Of a stretch of DNA of 64,000 bases, positions 11,141-23,060 are shown in pieces; the first letter of the stretch is position 1; the number at the start of each line of letters is the position of its first letter. The notes beneath the pieces are model-generated. The model had not been told where the DNA came from. It ran no database searches and saw nothing but the letters and a program-made list of their open reading frames with translations. Where the stretch lies: contig OY987245.1 of NCBI GenBank assembly GCA_963920765.1, positions 3,612,727-3,676,726 of the forward strand, read 5' to 3'. The position numbers were made by a program, and so were the translations under genes. This stretch comes from Ulota crispa. Taxonomy: Eukaryota > Streptophyta > Bryopsida > Orthotrichales > Orthotrichaceae.

Positions 11141-12201
11141 CCCCTAAAGCAGTAACTATCCCCTCGGGGGACAAATGGATTTTGGGCATGTACCTGTACC
11201 TACAACTAAAGTAGTTTTTGTGAATTTTTGAAACTTTTATTGAAAGTGGGAAATTCAAAAATCTACATGGGTATTTAATTTTTTATTCATTCAAACATTC
11301 AACAAAAAAAAATTCAAGAATTTTTCAAAACTAGGGGAGAAGGAGCAATTTGGGTAGGGCCTCTACTATGGGAACACTGTCAATTTGGTCATTTTTTGTC
11401 AATTAGGATAGGCCACTTAGGACATTTTTTTGTCAATTATGACACTTTTCTGTCAATTTGGACACATTTAGTCAATTAGAACGTGTTAATTCAAACATTG
11501 TTTCAAAAGAGAGCTCTATTTTGTAAGTGGGTGTTGACTCCAAAGAAGGTCAGCTCTTATGGGCATAAGGTGTGAACACATGAGCAAAGGGGTGTGGAGT
11601 GGAAGTGGCCCTTCTTGGAAAACTCCCAACCCTCCACTCCTTCTACCCCTTGTAAAATTTGGTAGTTTAATTTTTTGAGCAATTCGTGTGTTTGTTTTTT
11701 GACTTCCTTTTTTCCAAGTTGTAGAGGACTAACATTCCATGGTTTTCATTGTTTGGATCAAAGTGATTTAGGTTTCTAAATTTTACATAAACCCTCCAAT
11801 TTTGCCTAGTGTGTTTGCAAAATTTATGACCTTTTGGCATTCAAATTGTTTTTGAAGTACTTTGTACACCTCCAGTTCATTTCAAAATTCTCCCACACCT
11901 ATCTAAAAATGTCTTTTGCATGGAGCATTAAACCTCAACTTTGTGTAGAGTAATTTTTTTGCTATAAAAGTGGTCAAAGGCTTTGGACACGGAAAAAGAA
12001 ATCTTCTCTTTAGATCTCAATACCTCACTCTTCTTCATCTGAAACGAGCTGATTTTGTTTCACAATGCCTCTCATAGTTTAGGGCAAGGTCCTATGGTTG
12101 GATTTTTGAAGTATCTCTTTTCTTGCTTTTCTACTCATCCCCCAAAAGTAACAATTTTTAGCCACTTTTACAAAAACAAAAAGGGCTTGGTCCTCTAGGG
12201 G
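11141..12201 (+). mobile_element. TTAA-flanked piggyBac-like MITE, family A copy 1 (full length)
   Basis: TTAA at 11137-11140 and 12202-12205. Left end CCCCTAAAGCAGTAACTATC, right end GGCTTGGTCCTCTAGGGG. The left part shares CCCCTCGGGGGACAAATGGA and TTTTGGGCATGTACCT with copies at 33586 and 47421. A GTGTTGACTCCAAAGA block and a GAGTGGAAGTGGCCCTTCTT block match the copy at 47421. Between these lie about five degenerate 20-bp units of the type TGTCAATTNGGACA (11388-11489). There is no open frame of transposase size. Confidence 0.85.
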
Positions 12202-12205
12202 TTAA

Positions 12206-13728
12206 TCAAAATTTTAATTATAATGACCTCAAGAATGATCCCAAGTACCCATTACAATAAAAACATAGTAGGAGCCAATTTCTTGGTGAATGAAAGTCCT
12301 TGGAGCCAAAAGCCAAGGTCATTAAAGCAAACCTTTAAAAATTAGGAAAAAAAAGGACTAAAAGAAAAATACAAAGTATGATTCCATCTTGCTAAGATGG
12401 TTATCTTCAAAGAATATATTTATATACAAATAATATTACTTTGATATTCTTTAACAACATCCTTGGGACCAAGAGTGGCCTCCCATTTTTGGAGGACCTA
12501 GTTTCCAGAATCAAGTGGGAGTCAAATCTAGTCTTTCAGACTTTCACATATGTTTTGTAATTTTGACTTTGACACCTAGTGTAAAGAACTTGGGGTTATT
12601 TTTAAAGCACTAACCAATGAGAGGCCACAATTAAGAATGGCCAATTAAAGGACCCAAAATGACTTTCACTCTTAGTGTGAAGACTCCTAAGTGATCATGG
12701 AATAATGGGCCAAAATATGTTCTATAAAACACCTCAAGCTACTTTAGCAATTGTATATATTTTTCTTGAAGTTTTGGTAAATTTTCAGAATTTTAATTGT
12801 ACAATGGTTTAGCTGATTATTTGAATAATTCCCTCTTAAAACATCAAACCAAAACCCCATTGGTGAGAAGATCATAATATTTGAGCTTTAGACAAGGGCC
12901 ATTTGCATGCCTTTGTGTTAAAGTAGTCCATCTTTTGCAAACCTCTTGTAAAATACATGCATCTCACGAACTGTAAATACTAATCTCAAGGTTGAATTTT
13001 TGTCCAAAAAACAAAAACCTCAAAGTATTAATAAAAACCGTTATATCCCCCACGTAGGCAAATAATTCATTCATGCATATTTTCTCCAATTACGTTAAGT
13101 TTATAACTCTAGAATTTTATAATACTCAGAATCGGAAACCTAAAATCTATAAAAATTGTTTTTTTAACTTTGGCCTTTTAAGAAGGTTAAGCCTTACGTC
13201 TACCTCAATTGCATTTGTTGAGTAATTCAAAGTAGGAAGTCATTAAGTCAAACCAATGGATTAATAAAATAATATCTAAGCATGTATCATTACAAGGGAA
13301 CAATATCAATTTGTTATTTGAACATGTTGATTTGAACATTTTTTTGTCATTACGGATGTTTTTTTTGTCATTTAGGATGCAATTAGTCAATTTGAACATG
13401 TCAATTTGGACATTTTCTCTTCTACTATTACATTCACAAGCATTCTACTAAGGATTTGAGCATGGTTCCTACCATTTCACTAGCTTGGTTTTAGTTGGAT
13501 GTTGTTACTTATCAATAAACGATTGTAGCTTTTCTTAACATGCATTATGTGAAATTTTTAATGGGTAAAGCATATGATTATTGATATGTAGGAAATAACC
13601 TGAAATTGAACCGTAGGTTCTTAAGTCCCAAAGATGTGTTTTTATGAGCAAGAATTTGTAAGGGGCATGTGTTGGGGGCATATAAACTCAGAAGTGTAGT
13701 GTGGCGCACTTGCTATGGTATTAGGTCC
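12206..13728. other. A/T-rich stretch with a short degenerate tandem patch
   Basis: No gene seen. At 13310-13420 there are degenerate units of about 20 bp (TTTGTCATTACGGATG, TTTGTCATTTAGGATG, GTCAATTTGAACATG) related to the patch inside the TTAA element at 11388-11489 and to a fragment near 37085. The rest holds no recognised element. Confidence 0.45.
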
Positions 13729-14882
13729 AAGGTAGACATACCCATTCCCTAGCGTTTAAGGGTTTAGGGGTAGTTGCAAGAAACACTTCACAACTTTGTG
13801 TCAAATATTCTTAAAATTAATAGTACTAGGTAGTATTATGAGTTTTTGAAATATATATTTTTTAAACAAAATAAAATATGGATAATTTGTAAAGCACTTA
13901 AAATAGTATACTCATGAAAATTCAAACCTAGAAAAAATTTATTCTAAAAGTTATGCACAAAAATAAAGGGACAAAAATTACCAACAAAAAAACAATTTCT
14001 TTTTTGCTTTTTAGAAAATAATAAAAAATCTCAAAAAATTAAAATAGAAAGTAGCCATTTTGGTCCATTGTGAGGGGCACTGACTAAAGCAAATAATTTT
14101 TCAAGATTGTTTGTGTCCAAACCCTAATGCTTGTCCAATGGATGCCCACTTTGAGGGAAAATGGAGGGCATATAATTCACATTTTTCTACAACCCCTCAA
14201 CAAATCCATGTAATGTTCAATGATGAACAACTTCCCAAATTTGTGGCATCAAATTCCTTTTTTTTGGCTTAATGCAGTACTAAAAACCCATAAAATAGCC
14301 AAGGTAGACATATTATTGGAATCCATTTAAAATTAGTAAATGATTTAAAAAAAACCCAAAAAAACACAATAGGTCAATAACTTTAGTGTGAACCTTCCTC
14401 TAAATTCTCATGTGAAAAAAGTTAGTGAGCAAAAGATACACCCCTAAAACCACAAGCCGTGTAGCAAGGGGACAGAAAGCGGGACAAGTGTTTCTTGCAA
14501 CAACCCTTAGGGTATCAAAATGTTTTTTGAAAATTCATGAAAAAAATCTGTATGGTTAGCCTTTCAACAAGCTATCAAGGAATGTTATTTTTGTGGAAGA
14601 AAATATTGTAGAGTATTTTATATTAAAGGGCAAAGTTATGGCTCATATGGTCCCTAAAAGCAACTCTAGACTAACTCTAAAATTTCTTGGATATGTTACG
14701 ATAATAGCACTTTGACGGTCTTAGTCTCAACCCTCCCAAATTTGCTTAGCAGTTGACATGTGGCAAGATCCACTTGGTGCAAGAAGCGTTCATTGCTCCA
14801 CTTTGGGTTCAATAGTGTATGGTGAAACCCTCAAATCTAGGGTGCTAATTGGGAGCCGCTCGGGAATGGGTGTGTCTACCTT
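13729..14882. mobile_element. GGTAGACATACCC-ended transposon (family G), copy 1, with nested insert
   Basis: Left end AAGGTAGACATACCCATTCC, right end inverted AAGGTAGACACACCCATTCC. The right 340 bp match family G copy 2 (21250-21595) in the same order, sharing GTTAGCCTTTCAACAAGCTA and CCTCAAATCTAGG. The extra length compared with the 412-bp copy 2 is explained by an inserted inverted-repeat element at about 13761-14512. No coding capacity; superfamily unknown. Confidence 0.7.
13761..14512. mobile_element. Inverted-repeat element nested in family G copy 1
   Basis: The left end carries TTTAGGGGTAGTTGCAAG followed by AAACACTT. The right end, inverted, reads CCTAAGGGTTGTTGCAAG followed by AAACACTT. 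The inverted repeat is about 26 bp and interrupts the family G sequence just after CCCATTCCCTAG, resuming near AAAATG. Exact boundaries and target duplication are not clear; positions are within about 5 bp. Confidence 0.55.
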
Positions 14883-14885
14883 AAT

Positions 14886-15295
14886 GGGTGATTCATACAA
14901 TGTCTCTCTTCCCATTGTATTAGTAAATTCACAACCTCTATAATATCACACCTCCACTCTTTGTGATATTATCACATAAATACAATTTGAAGGCTTATTG
15001 AAATTTTTACATTGCATTCTATTTAATGTATGAAAGTAATGATAAAATTCTATTGGTGAATCCGCTGTGTAGCAAGCACCAAGTATTCTATTGAAATTTC
15101 AAAATCTCATTGATCAAGGGCCAAAAGTAGGAACTTGGCTACACTATGTTCTAAGTTACACATCCAGGTTCATTACCTGCATTTGGTGTTTAGTTGCATT
15201 GCATTTTGCCTACATGGCAACGCTTTTTGGAAATTTGGGCTCCAAGAAAATGGAACCAATGAGCAAGAAGATCCAAAAGACATATAGAAAGTTAA
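14886..15295. other. Intergenic stretch, nothing identified
   Basis: A/T-rich, with an 86-codon forward frame (15091-15351) that runs into the hairpin at 15296 and resembles no protein I know. Not called as a gene. Confidence 0.4.
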
Positions 15296-15404
15296 CACTA
15301 CAAGGAAACCATGGTCAAATTTACAAAAAGTTAACAAAGATTGTGACCTAATCTAGAATTTGATGTAGATTAGGTCATAATCTTTGTCAACTTTTTGTAG
15401 ATTT
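15296..15404. mobile_element. CACTA-type hairpin MITE
   Basis: Begins CACTACAAGGAAACC. The left arm TACAAAAAGTTAACAAAGAT followed by TGTGACCTAATCTA pairs with the right arm, whose inverse reads TACAAAAAGTTGACAAAGAT then TATGACCTAATCTA. The loop is under 15 bp. The left end fits plant CACTA-derived MITEs; the right terminus is degraded. Confidence 0.65.
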
Positions 15405-16002
15405 GTCCAATACTTCATTTGGGTGCAGCCAAATGAAATGTTAAAAGAAATCGGTTGAAATTTGAATTACCCAAATAAAAGTTAATACATTTCTAAAAAA
15501 GCTTCTAATTAAAGTGTAAATGAAGGCAGTGTTTGGTGCATGCTAAACAAATTGGTTGAAAATGAGGAATGTTGGATTCATGTCGAGGAAGCTCAAAATC
15601 TCCCCCAAACACTTCGTGGAACTTTGCTGAATGTTTGTGTTGACTACTTTACTCAACCCAACTAGTCCTACCAAATTTTTACATAAAAGGCTTTCTTTAG
15701 TGTGTTTTTTTGCAAGAACATCCTCACTGTTACATGCAAAGGGTTTGACACACGTAATACTCAGGTGATAAGTGCTTAGTGTCCCTCAAAATGTTCTTTT
15801 GACATTCAAATTGAGCTTGTTAAGCATTGGTCTTTGAAACCACTATTCATCCTAAGTTTAGTGAGCTTCATCCTATACACCACTTGATGATTGGTCAATT
15901 GATTATTTGTGAAGCAAGTTTAAAAAACAACGGTGGGGGACAAGAATTCTGATGGCTTTTCAAAAGTAGATGTAAACACTTGACAAGTCAAATATTGAGT
16001 GT

Positions 16003-16331
16003 AAGGGCATCCACACCCTTGCACACAATCTTAGACATACCAAGTGTTTCCATTTGCTTTTGGAGAGCCCTCAAAATTCTAGTTCTCCATCCTTGCTTTT
16101 CAACTGTGCTCCACAAATAGTCATTTAGCCCCACAAGTAGTTATTTGACCAATCATCAAGTGAAGAAGAAGATAGAGCTCACTAAAATTAGAATGAATAG
16201 TGATTTTCAAGGGTCATTGCTTGACACGCTCAAGTTGAATGTCAAGAATACATTTTAAGGCACTTGAATATTTATCATCCAAATATTACATGCAATAGAC
16301 CCTAAGTGTAAGTGGGTGCAAATGCTCTAAG
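16003..16331. mobile_element. Family F MITE, copy 2 (uninterrupted)
   Basis: Ends GGGCATCCACACCC and, in inverse, GAGCATTTGCACCC. The body aligns with family F copies 1 and 3: TTTGGAGAGCCCTCAAAATT, CAAATAGTCATTT, TTATTTGACCAATCATCAAG and GGGTCATTGCTTGACAC. It provides the empty site for the TTAA insertions in copies 1 and 3. Confidence 0.7.
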
Positions 16332-17030
16332 GTTCCAATACTCTAATCCAACAAAACCAAAATCTAACTTTGAAAGGTGAGACTTGCACAGATGGGACAT
16401 GGGACATAGTGTGAACAACCGCCCCCTAAGACCACGAGCATTTAATATCCTGGAATAAATCATCTCATTGTTAGGCATAACAGCTTATGGTTGTAGGGTT
16501 GTTTCAAGTTCAACAGATCCATCATATAAAAATCATCAGTGGTTCTGCTCAGTGGACGCCATTCATTGGATCCCATGGCCCCATATTGAATGAGGGGCAG
16601 CTCACACCTTGTCCCCAAGTCCTAGGTCCCCACTACTGAATCCTCAAATTCTCATTGGTCCAAAAAATAAAAATCGAAACTTATACCCCTCTAACCTACC
16701 TGCACGTTCACCTGAATACAAAACAGAAACAAAAAAAAGTGAAAATAAAATAAAATCACTTTGTGATTACATTCAGCATCCAAGGCTAAAATAACTCTCA
16801 AAGATATTAACAGTGAATGTACGTGTAATTTATGTACAAATAATGAAAGAGAATTTGATTTTATAACTTTTCGTAGATTAGTGAGGATCAATCCTAGTAG
16901 GCAACCATGAACATTTTTTTAATAAATCTTTTGGAATCAGAATTGTAAGAATACTACTTAGAGCAATACTGAACCTTATTATTTCACTTTGGTTAAATTC
17001 TCATTTTGGACTTAGCCAAGCTCTTGTTAA

Positions 17031-17116
17031 TCCTTGAGCGCCAAGGGTATACCCGCAAATACACGGCCCCACTGTATTTGCCGGGGACGATTTTTGTCCC
17101 GGTGGGCATTTAAGGG
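17031..17116. mobile_element. Miniature (86-bp) TTAA-flanked element
   Basis: TTAA at 17027-17030 and 17117-17120. Left end TCCTTGAGCGCC, right end inverted CCCTTAAATGCCC. The middle is markedly G/C-rich for its surroundings (CACGGCCCC, GCCGGGGACG). This is little more than two piggyBac-like ends back to back. It is the smallest member I find and the least certain of the short ones. Confidence 0.6.
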
Positions 17117-17120
17117 TTAA

Positions 17121-18999
17121 GTTAGTCATGTTGAACCATCAAAATCTAATCCGCTGGCAAGTTGAAATTTGAGAATTACTGCTTCACACTTTGACTCTAG
17201 TTTTGAGCCTTGGTTTACTTGAATTGCCTATATAGTAACATTCTTGAAATGTCTGGTGCCTAGCAAGTGGAATTTTTGTTTGAGGAATTGGAAGTAACAA
17301 AAAAAACTAGCTTGAAAGCCAACTTCCAATAGTCTTTTAGATAAAATACACAAGTTTTAGGTTAAGACTTATTTTTGCCCCTTTGCAATCTAAAAATGTT
17401 GAAATTTGGAAGGATGAGATTTAGATTTGAAGATTTAGGGACATGAAAGATAGTGTGGATTGTGCCTCTTGATAAATACTAGACTAATCTGTTTCTATAT
17501 GGCATCTTCTATGTAGGCACTCAAAATAGATTTTAATTTTGATTTTGACAATTGAATGAATTCATGAGAGTGAATGCATTGTATGTCAAATCAAATATAC
17601 TCTAAGTGAAATTTGACTTCCAATGGAGGTTGTAGCCAAGGATGTAAGTCTTGTGTGTTTAACAATGTTCTTCATTGTTACTCATGTTTGATGATGAAAT
17701 TATGTTTTTGTTATTATTTTTATTCTTTCATTTGATTTTGTGATTTTAGGTATTTTGCATAAAAATGAAACTTACAGTCTTTTTTTTTTGAATTATTTCT
17801 TTTTCATTAATAAAACATGGAACTTAGTAATAGCATTACAAAAACAAATAACCAAATTACATTAAAAAAAATCATGTTTGATTGTGCACTCAAAATCACC
17901 ACAAAAAAACAATCCTTAAGTAGGAACACTTATGAGTTTAACTTATTCATTACAACACTATTTTGTATATTAGTATAATCTACATGTAAAAATGCATGAT
18001 ATAATATTAGTTTTGCATGTCATTATAAGACTTGTATAGGTGTTATGCTTTACAAAAAAATAAAGTGTTAAAATACAGTTTGTAGCATTTTATTTTTAAA
18101 AACAACAATTTAAAAACAAATGCTTCAAAGTGCAAGATAAAAGAAGGTTTCAAATAAACATGTTTAGTTAAGATTGCAACACATACTATCTATACAATTG
18201 CATTGCTTCTATTATTGGGTTAACTGTTTTTAATAATTGAAATTTGAAACCAATGAAAATACTTATAAATTGGCTATGAAATAAATATAGTATCACATGT
18301 GCCACTAAAGCACACATGCTACCTCCACATCCCAATAACATAAAAGAAATACACATACACACAAATTTTGAAGTTAAAAGATAATCATGGTTTATTTGAT
18401 TCACATGTTGCACATGTTTGGAGGATGCTTTATGAATTGCAACATACTACTAGCTCTAGGCTTGGAATTTTTTAAAATTAAATATTACAAGAGTGTAACA
18501 AAAACAAGTAGTCCCAAATTCATTTATGAATTTTACACCAACCTTCTTTTATGGATTTTACCACAAAACATTATAGTCAAACATCAATCTTGAATATTAA
18601 GTTACTAAATAATGTGCTTTGAATTTTTTAATTGGAGCAGCTTTTCAGTCAAGGTGGTTTTTGAAGCCCCTTGTCTTTCAAAATCAGTTCCAAAGCCATT
18701 ATATTGGGAATTATAGCCAAAAAGTAGGAAAACATTTTAACGCTCAACATATTAAATCTAACAAAGCTCCAAACTTCAAGAAAAAAATCCATCCAAAACA
18801 AAAAGTCAATTAATTTCTTGTGTCGTTAGATTTCATTAAAACATACAAAATTCATAACTAAAACAAATAAACATTTTAGTTAATCCACAACATATGATGG
18901 ACTTAAGTAGACTCTCCATCTTCAATCCTTCCCTTGTGGAACTTTAAATCTTTACATTATTGCCTCAAAGACTTTATCCTTGGAGCAAATGACCTTTAT
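17121..18999. other. A/T-rich stretch, nothing identified
   Basis: Long poly-A and poly-T runs and short low-complexity frames on both strands. No supported gene or bounded element seen. Confidence 0.5.
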
Positions 19000-19865
19000 T
19001 GTACAGTACCGGGAAGTAAACATACGTACTGTCCCCTTTTGGCAGTGAAAAACTTGCCTAAAACTTGCATGATATAAAGTATAATTGCCACTTTTTTGTT
19101 GTGCATCACAATTTTGTAATTTTTATGTAATCCCAAACAAGCATGCCAAATTTTAGTTTCAAAAAATCTAAACTCCATTTTTAATGATTTTTTTGGTATC
19201 AAATTCATGATTTGTACATGATAATTGATTGAAAAACATTGGTGATGAATTTTTCAGATTTAATTGTATGGGTGTATAGATATCATCCATATGCACATCC
19301 TCCGTGCTAAAAAGAAGCCTCTTAAGCAACAAAAATGTGATCTTCAAAGGATTTAGTCAATTTTAGTGTGACTTGTGATATGTCCAAAATTTTGTAAAAT
19401 AGTTATTTTTATTTTTGAACTTTTTTCTCACCAAGTAAACATAATATCATGTTCAAAACCACAAACTTAGTCACAATGTATGAGTCAAATAGCAAAAGTT
19501 GATAATCATACATAAATATTTGTTTTACAAAATTTTGGACATATCACAAGTCACACTAAATCCTTTGGAGATCACATTTTTGTTGCTTAAGAGGTTCCTT
19601 TTCAACATGGAGGATGTGCATATGGATTTTACCTATACACCCATGCAATTAAATCTCAAAAATTCATCACCAATGTTTTTTAATCAATTTATCGTGTACA
19701 AACCATGAAGTTGATACAATAAAATCATTAAAAGCGGAGTTTAAGTTTTTTGAAACTAAAATTTGGTATGCTTGATAAAAATTGCATAAGGATTACAAAA
19801 TTATGAAACACAGCAAAGAAACTGCCATTTATATTGGTGCGTATGTTTACTTATGGGTACTGTAC
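19000..19865. mobile_element. Large foldback element (family I)
   Basis: Ends TTGTACAGTACC and, in inverse, ATGTACAGTACC, followed on both arms by AAGTAAACATACG. Arms of about 370 bp pair nearly end to end: left TTTGTGATATGTCC-type sequences at 19370-19395 return as GGACATATCACAAGTCACAC at 19537-19556, and CAATGTTTTTTAATCAATTT mirrors GATTGAAAAACATTGGTGAT. The spacer is about 110 bp. The inner part TGATGAATTTTT...GATTT is shared with the foldback at 50608-52356 and with sequence near 53220. No transposase frame. Confidence 0.8.
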
Positions 19866-20168
19866 ATTTATACTCTTCTAATTATGAGTGCTTGAAACAA
19901 ATCTAATGGCTATATGATTGTGACAAAATTTTGCTTTTAATTCTAAAAACAAAATCTAATATGAAAGGTTTGCAATGCACTCATCACATAAATTTCTTAG
20001 TACTAGCACCTTCAAAATTAGCTTAAAATGTTGAGTTTTACCAAAGAAAACTCATATACGGTCAAATGTGAATCATTTATGAAAGTACAAAAATAGAGTT
20101 CAACCACCTTAAGAAATCTTCCTAAAACCCATAATTCAAATATGTATAGTTTCTTGAGCTATAATTAA

Positions 20169-21021
20169 TCCTTAAAGGTTTGTGCATCCAAAAAGTGAGT
20201 GCGCCTTGGTCAACCCTAATTGTAACTTTCAAAATATTAATTTTTGGTACGTAGTTCAAATTAAGAAAATGAAGCTTGACAAGTTTCCTTTCTATTCCAT
20301 TTAATTTTTTGAAAAATGCCAAAAATTGAAAGAGTTATTGCCATTGAAAGCTCCAAGTATTAGAATCCAAATAACACAATATGGTCTATTTTTCATTCAT
20401 ATGTTCTACTCTTTAAATTCATTTTAAATACAAACTACAAAACTATGTTTCTCATTCTATCATTCATTTATGAGAGAAATTATAAATTTTTTAAATATAT
20501 ATTATAATTGATATGATTTTATTTCCACATTTAGTTTTAAAAAATCACATAATTCAAAATTTCCATCAAATTTATTGAAAAAAAACAACGTAAATAGAAA
20601 ATGAATATGACTTCTAGTAAAAAATATTAAAACTTTATAAACTAATTAAACATGAGGATAAACTTGGTTTGATAGTCAAATTTGACTTTAAATTCTTTGT
20701 TGTGGCTGTTTTGGGTGTGAAAAATAAAATAACCTATTGAAAAAATTTCTCACTAATCTTTAAAACTACATGTACCTCTTGAAACCATTTCAAGGAATTG
20801 GGATTTTTTTTGCTATTTTGACTTATTTATGTTCATTTTTTGAAAAAAAATGATAACTATTACAAATTTACATGAAACAAATTGAAATTTCTTGCAGTGA
20901 TATATCATTCATAGTTTCAGGTAATAAAAATATGAAATTTTTGTTTGAACACACTTTAAAAGGCATAATTAAGCTTAAACATGAAGTTTGACCATTCAAA
21001 ATGGATCAAGTCCTTTAGGGG
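20169..21021. mobile_element. TTAA-flanked piggyBac-like MITE, family B copy 3
   Basis: TTAA at 20165-20168 and 21022-21025. Left end TCCTTAAAGGTTTGTGCATC, right end inverted CCCCTAAAGGACTTGATCCA. The right end resembles that of 28068-28961 (CTTGATCCATT). The interior is very A/T-rich with no open frame. Confidence 0.7.
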
Positions 21022-21183
21022 TTAATGCTAATCAATCCACAAATGGTTTTAAATTTAATCATCATCCATTATTTTGGTGTGATTAATACTTGATATAAGA
21101 AATAATTTCCTATTTTTTCACTTGGCAAAGTGCATTTTGTGTTAAAATTGTTTAGATCTATGCTTCCTCAATTCTTTTCCTCT

Positions 21184-21595
21184 AAGGTAGACATACCCAT
21201 ACCTGATTGTTTTGGGGCACCTCAAGGTCTTGGAATAATCAAGAATATTTTTGTAGGGTTAGCCTTTCAACAAGCTATCACGGAATGTAATTTTTTTGGA
21301 AAAATGTGTTGTAGAATATTTTATATGAAAGATCAAAGTTGCAACTCATAGGGTCCCTATTAGTGACTCTAGACTTACCTTGAAACTGCTTGGATATGTT
21401 CCCATAGTGGCAATGAATGGTCCCAATCCCAACCACCCCAAAGTAGCTTGGCAACTTATATGTGGCAAAATTTGCTTGTGCAAGTGACATTCACTACTCC
21501 ACTATATGTTCAACAATCTGTGGTGAAATCCTCAAATCTAGGATGCGGGGATTGGAGAGGGGTTGGGAATAGGTGTGTCTGCCTTGCCTTTCCAA
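21184..21595. mobile_element. Family G transposon, copy 2 (uninterrupted, 412 bp)
   Basis: Left end AAGGTAGACATACCCATACC, right end inverted AAGGCAGACACACCTATTCC. It aligns with 14545-14882 through GTTAGCCTTTCAACAAGCTA, GACTCTAGACTTA and CTCAAATCTAGGATG. It lacks the nested element seen in copy 1. Confidence 0.7.
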
Positions 21596-21677
21596 TTTCA
21601 ACCCCCACCTCATACCCAAATTTGCAAGGAGAAAGAAAGGGGAGGGATTGGTTAGCCGTGTGGGAGATAACTAGCAG

Positions 21678-21843
21678 TAAGAGCATCCTTCCATGCTCAC
21701 TCAATGGCCAATGAAGGCAAAAATAACCGACCAATAATTGGTCGGATTGGGTTCCAAAAAAATCAAAACCCAATCTGACCGATTATCAGTTGGCTATTTT
21801 TGCCTTCACCGGACATCAGGTGAGCATGGAAGGATGCCCTAAG
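21678..21843. mobile_element. Near-palindromic hairpin MITE with GAGCATCCTTCCATGCTCAC ends
   Basis: The left arm GCATCCTTCCATGCTCAC is exactly inverted at the right end as GTGAGCATGGAAGGATGC. Further in, GCAAAAATAACCGACCAATA pairs with a GATTATCAGTTGGCTATTTT segment and CGGATTGGGTT with AACCCAATCTG. It lies about 80 bp after family G copy 2. Confidence 0.75.
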
Positions 21844-22018
21844 ACATTTGTACTTATCTGTTTTTAGCACTCATATAAGAACCAAATGCATCAATGTAAG
21901 CCCAAATGTGAAAACACCAATTTTTTTGTTTCATCTTTACTATAAAGGAGTCCCGCACGTGAAATTCAAAATTCTCTATCAACATCAAAATTTCAGGTTC
22001 TCTTTTACAAAGCATCAA

Positions 22019-22200
22019 GTGCCAAGCATTGGGTGCATGTCCGTCACAAGAAGTTTGAAATTCAAAGAACAGGGTGAGGAGACGAAAAGGCAAGGAAAGG
22101 AAGGGTGAAAAAGTCATTGAAAATTCAAAGAGAAACGGAGAGAAAAAGGTCAAGCACGTTAGAGTGAAAATTCACCAAGAAACAACGCAAAGCACACGCA
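22019..22200. repeat. Dispersed repeat, copy 1
   Basis: Shares AAGCATTGGGTG, GAAGTTTGAAATTCAAA, a purine-rich GGAAAGGAAGGGTGAAA run and an AAGCACACGCAGGACATAC end with 44339-44525, in the same order. Boundaries and type are unknown. Confidence 0.55.
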
Positions 22201-22742
22201 GGACATACAAGTATGTATAATTACACTTGTTTTGAGTCATTTTTGTCATGAATGTTGAAATTCAACATCGTCATAACACATCTCTATGATGCATTTCTAA
22301 CATAAGTTACTACAAATCAATGTAATCATACCTCATTTTTCTCACGTTGTTTTTTCCCCCTTTTTTTTGAAATTGCTCTTGGATGAACCTGCACTTAGGC
22401 TCAGGTAGCTGTCATTTTGAAGCTGTGCTTATCGAGAGGTCACATGGAGGGTACACAGGGGGGCCAAGTGGGACAGTAGAAAGGATGTACACTCCTCATA
22501 ACTTTTTACTTTTTTGCTACAAAGGGCCCGGTGACACTTCCCACACTTGCATGAGTCCATCCGGCCCCATTATCAGCTGATTAGTAGTCCTCTGGCTCCC
22601 TTGATTGAGACTTGTGTGAACTTTAGCATCGTCACCACCTGTTGCATATCTGGCTTTACCGTCCATTTCAGAGGCCGCAGTTTAGTTAACCCCCAAGGAG
22701 TAAAAAGTTAAAACACCCCCAGTAGGCCAGTACATATAAATA
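22201..22742. other. Intergenic stretch with a lone TTAA-CCCCC end
   Basis: 22380-22690 is less A/T-rich than its surroundings and looks unique. A forward 65-codon frame there resembles nothing I know. TTAACCCCCAAGGAG at 22686-22700 looks like one end of a TTAA element, but no partner end was found. Confidence 0.4.
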
Positions 22743-23059
22743 TTAGGGAAAGCTTATGCATGCCCCTGAAGTTCGCCATATTTGTATAGATACCTTTGGT
22801 TTTTCAGGAATTACACAAATACCCTTGTATCATAAATTTTAGGCGTTTGCCCTATTGTGCATGCCAATTCTTTTTCCGTTGTAGATATGTTGTTTTTTTT
22901 CCATTCAATTGCACTCCTTGTTTTAACATTTATCGTGAAGGAAGTAGCGTGCATTACAAAATAAATGCTTGACCAAGGGTAGTTGTGCAATTTCTGAAAA
23001 ATCAAGAGTATCTATACAAATATGATAAACTTCAAGGGCACCCATACAAATTTCCCTAA
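22743..23059. mobile_element. MITE with long TTAGGGAAA inverted ends
   Basis: Starts TTAGGGAAA and ends TTTCCCTAA. Inverted arms of about 83 bp agree through CATATTTGTATAGATAC, TTTTTCAGGAATTACACAA (left) and TTTTTCAGAAATTGCACAA (right, inverted). No coding capacity. The target duplication is not clear. It directly abuts the next element. Confidence 0.8.
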
Positions 23060-23060
23060 C

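Noticed and set aside
11141..12201. A transposase gene inside the largest TTAA element
   Set aside because: All frames are interrupted; no frame exceeds a few dozen codons and no DDD/DDE-like context is visible.
22686..22700. TTAACCCCCAAGGAG, a lone piggyBac-like end
   Set aside because: No inverted partner end was found within 2 kb; may be a decayed remnant or chance.
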